Part shown: piece after piece, positions 59,601-64,000 of the stretch
How the letters are laid out: the number at the start of each line of letters is the position of its first letter
Position numbering within the stretch: the first letter of the stretch is position 1
Source: Helicoverpa zea
Taxonomy: Eukaryota; Arthropoda; Insecta; Lepidoptera; Noctuidae
Direction: 5' to 3'
Length of the DNA stretch: 64,000 bases
Assembly (NCBI RefSeq): GCF_022581195.2
Contig: NC_061470.1
Coordinates: 2,542,001 to 2,606,000, forward strand
The notes under the pieces: model-generated
The model's database searches: none
Told to the model about the DNA's origin: nothing
Seen by the model: only the letters and a program-made list of their open reading frames with translations
Made by a program: the position numbers and the translations under genes

Positions 59601-59872
59601 CAATTTGGATAGAGTTTATAGCTACATAGATAAAAAAGCGTGCTATATAATTCATTTTTTTATTGAGAAATGTTAGTCCAAATTATTTTTAATATGAAAA
59701 ATAACTTACTCCAATCCTTCTTGAGGATATGATCTTGCTTCTGAATCCAGTGCTGCAATATTTTGATGGCTTCTTCCAGTCTGCCAGGCTTGTCCAAATT
59801 ATATATTTTCCTAACATTCTCCTTGGTATCTTTACGTAATTTTAAAAGATGACTTTCTGGTTGTGATTCCAT
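53627..59872 (-). CDS. CRAL-TRIO lipid-binding protein, alpha-tocopherol transfer protein-like (gene 5)
   Basis: Six exons on the minus strand: 59710-59872, 56590-56746, 55442-55559, 54906-55040, 54373-54586 and 53627-53781, totalling 942 nt (313 residues, TAA). N-terminal helices include QHWIQKQDHILKKDW and DYLDKTLIASKGSVEKAK. The lipid domain has HDYANGFILVYD, EGYGARLKGIHIV and LPVEYGG (residues 247-253). The tail is MGMPGSFRNLSVD. The ATG at 59872 is the first ATG after a TATA/initiator promoter at 60058-60089, so the start is well supported. Its last exon is nearly the same as that of gene 6, pointing to a recent duplication. Intron 1 contains Helitron-like, RTE-, CR1- and hAT-type insertions. 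Predicted cytosolic carrier of lipophilic ligands; substrate not determinable. Confidence 0.93.
55655..56178 (+). mobile_element. 520 bp Helitron-like element
   Basis: Starts near 'cttactaatattataaatcg', (GTTT)n block 55687-55712, 'taactactgaaccgattgc', end 'cgcgggcgaagccgcgggcg' plus 'gaaagctagt'. Inside, 'gaatataaacatgtaaattt' with 'attcccgagggatg' is repeated (55915 and 56050). In gene 5 intron 2. Confidence 0.6.
56205..56315 (+). mobile_element. RTE-like retrotransposon 3' end
   Basis: Conceptual translation RKNVNREMMANRRSWKKITC followed by 'attgggataagggcaggagg' and an ATGATG tail, as in other RTE ends here. Confidence 0.45.
56757..57110 (-). mobile_element. CR1/Jockey-like 3' end with (ATTTG)n tail
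   Basis: The tail (AAATC)n at 56761-56786 and 'ttcatgtgggcttttacaag' followed by 'agaacgggcaagaaactcc' are typical of lepidopteran CR1-type 3' UTRs in reverse orientation. Begins 11 bp outside the 56746 exon border of gene 5. Confidence 0.5.
57310..57460 (+). mobile_element. RTE-like retrotransposon 3' end
   Basis: The frame reads RRKTLDAGRLQQVSVEI, then GEGLCSPVDVLWL after a stop, and (GAT)n: the C-terminal end of an RTE ORF with an in-frame stop. Confidence 0.5.
57660..57947. mobile_element. 288 bp hAT-type MITE with 8 bp target duplication
   Basis: Terminal inverted repeats TAGGGCTGCCATC and GATGGCAGCCCTA. CCTAAGAG at 57652-57659 and 57948-57955 is an exact 8 bp duplication, the hAT superfamily hallmark. 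Inside, 'gtccgggt' words occur repeatedly near both ends. In gene 5 intron 1. Confidence 0.85.
58462..58511. repeat. 50 bp perfect palindrome
   Basis: Each base from A-58462 pairs with its partner to T-58511 around GGTACC. Outer words 'gtagtaaattgg' and 'ccaatttctac' extend the symmetry imperfectly. Without a loop it could extrude as a cruciform. Confidence 0.9.
58605..58990 (-). repeat. SINE body, partly duplicated
   Basis: Minus-strand body at 58605-58800 ('gtcggcttccagtctaatcg', 'acctcctcagttacccgggc') plus a second partial copy at 58890-58960 ('gatgcaactgagtactagtg'). Confidence 0.55.
59034..59309 (+). mobile_element. MINE-type Helitron-like element with (GTCT)n block
   Basis: 'aaactaatattataaatgcg', (TGTC)n at 59063-59107, an A-run, 'cgccatctattggtcaaatc', and the end 'gcgggcaaaagctagt'. 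Near-identical inverted partner at 45205-45470. In gene 5 intron 1. Confidence 0.7.
59380..59459 (+). mobile_element. 80 bp retrotransposon 3' end with 14 bp target duplication
   Basis: Contains 'cgcctaaggcgttaagtccg', 'cccttgtacaaaatgtgcag' and a (TAAA)n tail. AAATAAAGAGGATT is exact at 59366-59379 and 59460-59473. A jockey-like origin is inferred from the tail. Confidence 0.7.
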
Positions 59873-60053
59873 TTTTAAATTTAAATAAACTATTACAATA
59901 TTTTAAATTGTAATAGATGGGAATTTATTTTAAATTATTATCAATTATTGTCTTTTATTTTATTTTATAATTAAATTTATTTATTTATTAAAGTTTAAAA
60001 TTAAATGTTTTTTGTTATAATTGTAGTAACTGCAGTTATCGAACGTCGGAAAG

Positions 60054-60089
60054 TAACTGGGTTATTATTGAGTCAGACTTGCATTTATA
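60054..60089 (-). promoter_or_regulatory. Core promoter of gene 5 (TATA box plus initiator)
   Basis: Minus-strand TATAAAT at 60089-60083 is followed by CCAGTTA with its A at 60058, the standard distance of about 31 nt. The 185 nt leader from 60058 to 59873 is unspliced, A/T-rich and free of ATG, so translation would begin at 59872. Confidence 0.6.
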
Positions 60090-60630
60090 AGCTTTAAGGC
60101 CTGGTTTATAATTAACTTTAGGGTTCTGTAATAAATGATGAATAAAACTTAATTGGTAAGTTATTATTTGATTTGTGGAAATAAATAAAATTATTATGAT
60201 TACATAAATTTATTAAAATGCCTTTAGATGGCTTGATATGTTTTTACCTCAAATTATTTTTCATAATTAAATTAAATAACAACTAGAACAGTTTTCTTAA
60301 AATATTTTTAATACATAATACATTCTATACATTTACATTGAACTACATAAAATCAATAAACCAATAAGAAAAACAATGGTTCAATGGAAAACTAAAATAC
60401 GATACCCAAAATCATCTAATAATTTAATAAATAAAATTGTTTTAATTTATTGTCGGGATAAATTGTATTATTTTTCATGTAAATATAATATTTAGACTCA
60501 TTTCCAGCAATTAATTCGTTTAATAAAACTATCATCTTCGCTACGATTAGATACATAAGTACTTTGTACATTTTATGTTTTGCCTATTAAGAAAATTGAA
60601 TTTAATGGGTAATCTATACATATAATAATC
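60090..60630. other. AT-rich upstream region of gene 5
   Basis: About 0.5 kb upstream of the gene 5 core promoter. No repeat ends or genes recognised; any enhancer cannot be identified by eye. Confidence 0.4.
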
Positions 60631-60884
60631 TATATCTATACATATAATAAATCTGTAAAAAAACTGTGTCTGTACATTGAATATATTAAAAAAATAATAA
60701 TTGGGTGGGGTTTAGAAACAGTAATAGAGCACAAATCCAAAAAAAAAATTCTGTCTGTATGTCTGTATGTCTGTTTGTTTGTACACGCTAATCTTCCGAA
60801 CTACTGAACGGATTTCAATGATTTTTTCTTTGTTGTATCAGTATTAAGCCTGGTCAACATATAGGCTATAATTTATCTTCGAAA

Positions 60885-61285
60885 CTTGAAGACCTGATGC
60901 AGAACTCCAACAGACCAACAAAACTATAAGAGATACAAAAATGGTGCCATGGCAAAAATTGTTTCATGTGATGAGCATTTTCAGCTGAGATAATAACTTT
61001 GAAGATCTGGAACACCTGATGTGGAACCCCAAGAGCCCAGCTTCTCTGTACCATATACAGGTATGATGTTTTAGCAAAAGTTGTTCAATTTGATAAGCAC
61101 TTTCTATTGACTTCTACAAATTGAAGATCTAAAACACCTGTTGTGGAACTCCAGGGGCCCAGCTAGACTATAGCATATGAAGATAAGACGTTTTAGCAAA
61201 AGTGGTTCAATCTGATAAGCACTCTCTATTGACGTATAAACATCGAAGATCTGGAACACCTGATGTGGAACTTCAAGAGCAATAC
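60885..61285 (+). repeat. Diverged tandem repeat, about 120 bp unit, four copies
   Basis: 'gaagatctggaacacctgat' and 'gtggaac' recur at about 60889 (diverged), 61002, 61125 and 61244. 'gcaaaagttgttcaatttga' and 'aagcacttt' recur in between. Confidence 0.65.
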
Positions 61286-61489
61286 TAAACTTGAAATGTA
61301 TAGAAATGAATGTTATGAAATAGGTATGGCGAATCAAAAAAAAGTAATTAGTCCGTCTTTTAGATAACCCTAAAATAATGGACACGTATTTTTCTTTTCT
61401 CTCTCTCACAAACAAATAATAACGAAGATACAACACGCTTGAATTTCATGTTAAGTCACTGCTTAGTACAAATTTTACATACCTAGACG

Positions 61490-62190
61490 TGGCGTCACGA
61501 GCCCCCACTCTCCGACTTTGTTGCGTTATATCTCATTATTCTTTTGTATGTCTCTTCCAGACCTCTGGACTACAGAGTTCCGAATTTTTGGGAGGCAAAC
61601 GTGGGGGCCGAAGCCAACACGCTGAAGCCCTTTGAGACAACTTTAATGAAATTGTGACACAAAACCGACGATTATCCCTTTATACACTATAGACATGAAC
61701 CCAAGGACAATCCCCGGTGGACGTCGTTAAAAAAGACAATCCCCGGTTCTGTGCTAAACTATTGCTAACTATGAAGGAAAAGTACTTGGGCTATTGTGAT
61801 GGGATGTTAGTGGATGACAATGTATTAGCTACATGTAAAAATGGCAGGTGGAGACTTGCCACCTCACTTACTGGGCCCCCGGGAACCAGACACTGAATAG
61901 CAACAAGAGGGCAACAGGTACATGAGCGGCTGTAGGGTGAGGATACCTCGGTGGACTTTAAACGCTGATTACGCGCTCCCTGTGCTTACCATGAGGCACC
62001 TACCCTCCGAGCAGGGCTACTAATCCTGCTCTAGCGACTCCACTCTGGATGGCCAAGCCAAGCCAGAGGCGTGAGACCTACCCCCGTCATGGTTCACTCC
62101 AACCGGCCGGAGATGGGGGACAGTATACTCTCCCTGGAGAACTCAGTATATATAGCCCCGCGGGGTCGCTACTCCCCGTCATCAGCCTCA
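61490..62190 (+). repeat. GC-rich interspersed repeat, possible non-LTR 5' UTR
   Basis: Runs from 'gcgtcacgagcccccactct' to 'cccgcggggtcgctactccc'. The GC-rich composition and lack of a long frame fit a retrotransposon untranslated region. Identity uncertain. Confidence 0.35.
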
Positions 62191-62204
62191 GATGTCCTGC
62201 GGTG

Positions 62205-62615
62205 CCTGTATCTCATTATTATTGTCGTTATTATCTCAAGAGCCTTTGTCCCAATTATGTTAGGGTCGACTTCCAGTCACGATGCAACTGAGTACCAGTG
62301 TTTTACAAGGAGCGACTGCCTATCTGACCTCCACAACCCGGTTACCCGCTCAACCCAACACCCCTTGGTAAGACTTACTGGCTTCTGACTACCCATAACG
62401 ACTGCCAAGAATGTTCAATGACAGCCGGAACCTACAGTTTAACATCCCCTCCAAATAACTGTCATTGGTATCCAAAATATACGTAGAAAGTACATACGAA
62501 CTTAGAAAAGTTGCATTGGCAGGCACTTGCCAGACCTGGAATCAAAGACGCACGCTCATACTCGAGAGATTGGTTCTCTACCCACTAAACCACCACGACT
62601 TCCACTAAGTCACCA
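62205..62615 (-). mobile_element. Nearly full-length tRNA-derived SINE
   Basis: Minus-strand copy of the 23660 SINE from head ('gtggtttagtgggtagagaa', complement near 62577-62596) to tail ('tcgaccctaacataattggg'). Moderately diverged. Confidence 0.65.
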
Positions 62616-62965
62616 CGACTTTGTCATCTATTTAATGTTTTTTTACGTAATAATACGTGTACCTAATATTTTTGCCACTCACAACTTAAATGCGGACTAA
62701 TTAGAATCACCACTTTTATCCCTATGGTCACGTCTATTGCGGTTCAGTTCTCAGCGTTTTGTTTAGTCTGCTGTGCTTTTGCCGTTAAAGTACAAAAATT
62801 AAATACATGGAACGTTTCCAATGGTTATGCGTATTCCGTTGTTTCCAAGTCAACGGGCCCTTAAAATTCAATATCAGACTATTCAGATCTTTGATTTTGC
62901 TGACCCCGTAGTCGCTGGCATAAGGGACAGGATCCGCGTACGAAGTCGCGGGCAGAAGCTAGTCC

Positions 62966-63417
62966 AGAATAAACGATTAAAGATAAAATAGATAAGGATC
63001 TTAAATATGTAACCTATTTGCCTCTTTATCGTCAAAATCTTGCATACAATCTCATTCATTTATCTGAGCATAAAATCATATTTAAGAGCAATTTCAGACA
63101 TGCATATAACAAAGCCATATACATCAGTTTTTATAAGTTTGTAATTCATAATAGCTCCACTTTTGACACACCTGCATTTCGTACGAGCGTTGATGCTTAT
63201 AACTGCCAGCATTTACTTCTCACAACTAATTTAAGAAACCGTATGTAACTCTAATATTTTAAGCTCAAAGCGTGATAATAAGCCGAGACGAGCGCATGTA
63301 CGCGTAGAAAAAATAGTCTAACATCGCCCTTATTTTTAATTGAACGAATATTTTCACATTTTCATGCCAAATAACATAGAATATTACTTATTTAATTTAT
63401 ATATTATTTATCTATAA
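62966..63417. other. Intergenic gap 3' of gene 6
   Basis: No gene or recognised repeat. It presumably contains the gene 6 3' UTR near its right end. Confidence 0.4.
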
Positions 63418-63572
63418 TTAGTCTACACTTAAATTTCTAAAAGACCCTGGCATGCCCATATATTCTTCATTGAACTTCCCGGCGTGTCGCTTCGTTTCAT
63501 CAGTGCAGGCATTGCTCATCATCTCCATGTATTTCACGTGTCTTTCCATCGATAGTTCTTCAATTATTTCCT
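63418..63572 (-). CDS. CRAL-TRIO lipid-binding protein, alpha-tocopherol transfer protein-like (gene 6, last exon only)
   Basis: A 155 nt terminal exon on the minus strand, acceptor AG at 63574-63573, stop TAA at 63420-63418. It has the same length and phase as the last exons of genes 3-5. The encoded 51 residues align with gene 5 without gaps and share its final 21 residues, including EEYMGMPGSFRNLSVD. The rest of the gene lies right of the window; the remaining 428 bases are intron with an R1-like repeat. The lipid-binding domain itself is not visible, so family membership rests on the tail and the array context. Confidence 0.85.
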
Positions 63573-63654
63573 CTGTAATTAAGAAATGTTTAATTATAAT
63601 TATTTATTTGATGCTTTGTTAGTTTTTGTCAGGATTGTTCAAAGAGTTGCCGAT

Positions 63655-63770
63655 TCTCTGGCACTTACAACAAATGTGGGTTTTAGTCAGTAAAATTTTC
63701 ATACTCTCTCACGCTGCAATCAGAGTGGTCATCTGACTCTGACCATCTGATGATTTTCCATTTAAAAAAA
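63655..63770 (+). mobile_element. R1-clade 3' tail, diverged
   Basis: 'gtgggttttagtcagtaaa', 'catactctctcacgctgcaa' and 'ctgatgattttccat' follow the family order. In the last intron of gene 6. Confidence 0.5.
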
Positions 63771-64000
63771 GAAGAGACGAGATTCTGATATTTCTCTGGT
63801 TTCGCCGTATTGACATTTGACTATGGGAGTGAAGTAATAGAGAGTGCACTATAATTATTTTTTATCCTACTTATGTAGTTAATCGATTTCTTTAAAAAAA
63901 AAGCCGGGATCTGTGTGTGGCAGTTGGTGGTAAAATAAACACAGCAGAAACCTAATAGAACAACTTCTGGAGTGAAGTTAACATATTTTTTTTGCTTGTT

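Larger units (their letters stand above)
60635..62965 (+). mobile_element. Possible 2.3 kb Helitron-like element (ends only)
   Basis: The start TCTATACATATAATAAATCT equals that at 48534. The end near 62940-62963 ('gaagtcgcgggcagaagc' plus 'tagt') is the common 3' end. It encloses the tandem repeat at 60885-61285, a GC-rich repeat and a SINE. Pairing the two ends is inference. Confidence 0.3.

Noticed and set aside
1..64000. CRISPR arrays, operons, ribosome binding sites or prophage
   Set aside because: The window is clearly eukaryotic: spliced genes, SINEs and non-LTR retrotransposons. Spaced direct repeats are microsatellites or SINE copies.
1..64000. A novel multi-gene functional system
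   Set aside because: All supported genes belong to one known protein family; everything else is repeat or unassigned intergenic DNA.

Overview
This is a eukaryotic window from an insect, almost certainly a lepidopteran and probably noctuid-like. The evidence is split genes with GT-AG introns in AT-rich DNA and a dense repeat load: tRNA-headed SINEs with (GAT)n tails, short Helitron-like elements with (GTCT)n or (GTTT)n blocks ending in CTAGT, R1-clade, RTE and CR1-type retrotransposon tails, and many small inverted-repeat elements. I recognise the repeats by type only. No species can be named from the sequence.

The genes form a tandem array of six CRAL-TRIO (Sec14-like) lipid-binding protein genes of the insect alpha-tocopherol-transfer-protein-like family. 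Gene 1 (879-5184, +) lacks its first exon, which lies left of the window. Gene 2 (12767-6453, -), gene 3 (32238-26384, -), gene 4 (41049-35447, -) and gene 5 (59872-53627, -) are complete six-exon genes encoding 309, 312, 317 and 313 residues. Gene 6 (63572-63418, -) shows only its last exon and continues beyond position 64000. Genes 1 and 2 are convergent; genes 2 to 6 run head-to-tail.

I rebuilt the exons by hand from splice sites, reading frame and paralogue alignment. Exon lengths barely vary in genes 2-5 (160-169, 157-160, 115-121, 132-135, exactly 214, 149-155 nt). Each complete product has an N-terminal helical CRAL-TRIO-N part, a lipid-binding fold with a LPxxxGG motif, and a conserved C-terminal tail ending G-[ST]-F-[RK]-x-L-x-x-D. 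The likely role is cytosolic binding and transfer of small hydrophobic ligands such as tocopherols, retinoids, carotenoids or lipids. The ligand cannot be read from the sequence.

Region by region: 1-6450 holds gene 1 and the convergent gap; 6453-14750 gene 2 with an R1-clade retrotransposon in its first coding intron; 14750-26380 repeat-rich intergenic DNA; 26384-32450 gene 3 with a near-perfect 367 bp hairpin element in intron 1; 32450-35440 SINEs and AT-rich DNA; 35447-41120 gene 4; 41120-53620 a long intergenic stretch with a 1.27 kb terminal-inverted-repeat element and many SINE fragments; 53627-60090 gene 5; 60090-63417 repeats; 63418 onward gene 6. I saw no sign of a novel multi-gene system. 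The points of interest are the array itself, its promoters and splice structure, and a set of dateable nested or foldback repeats.
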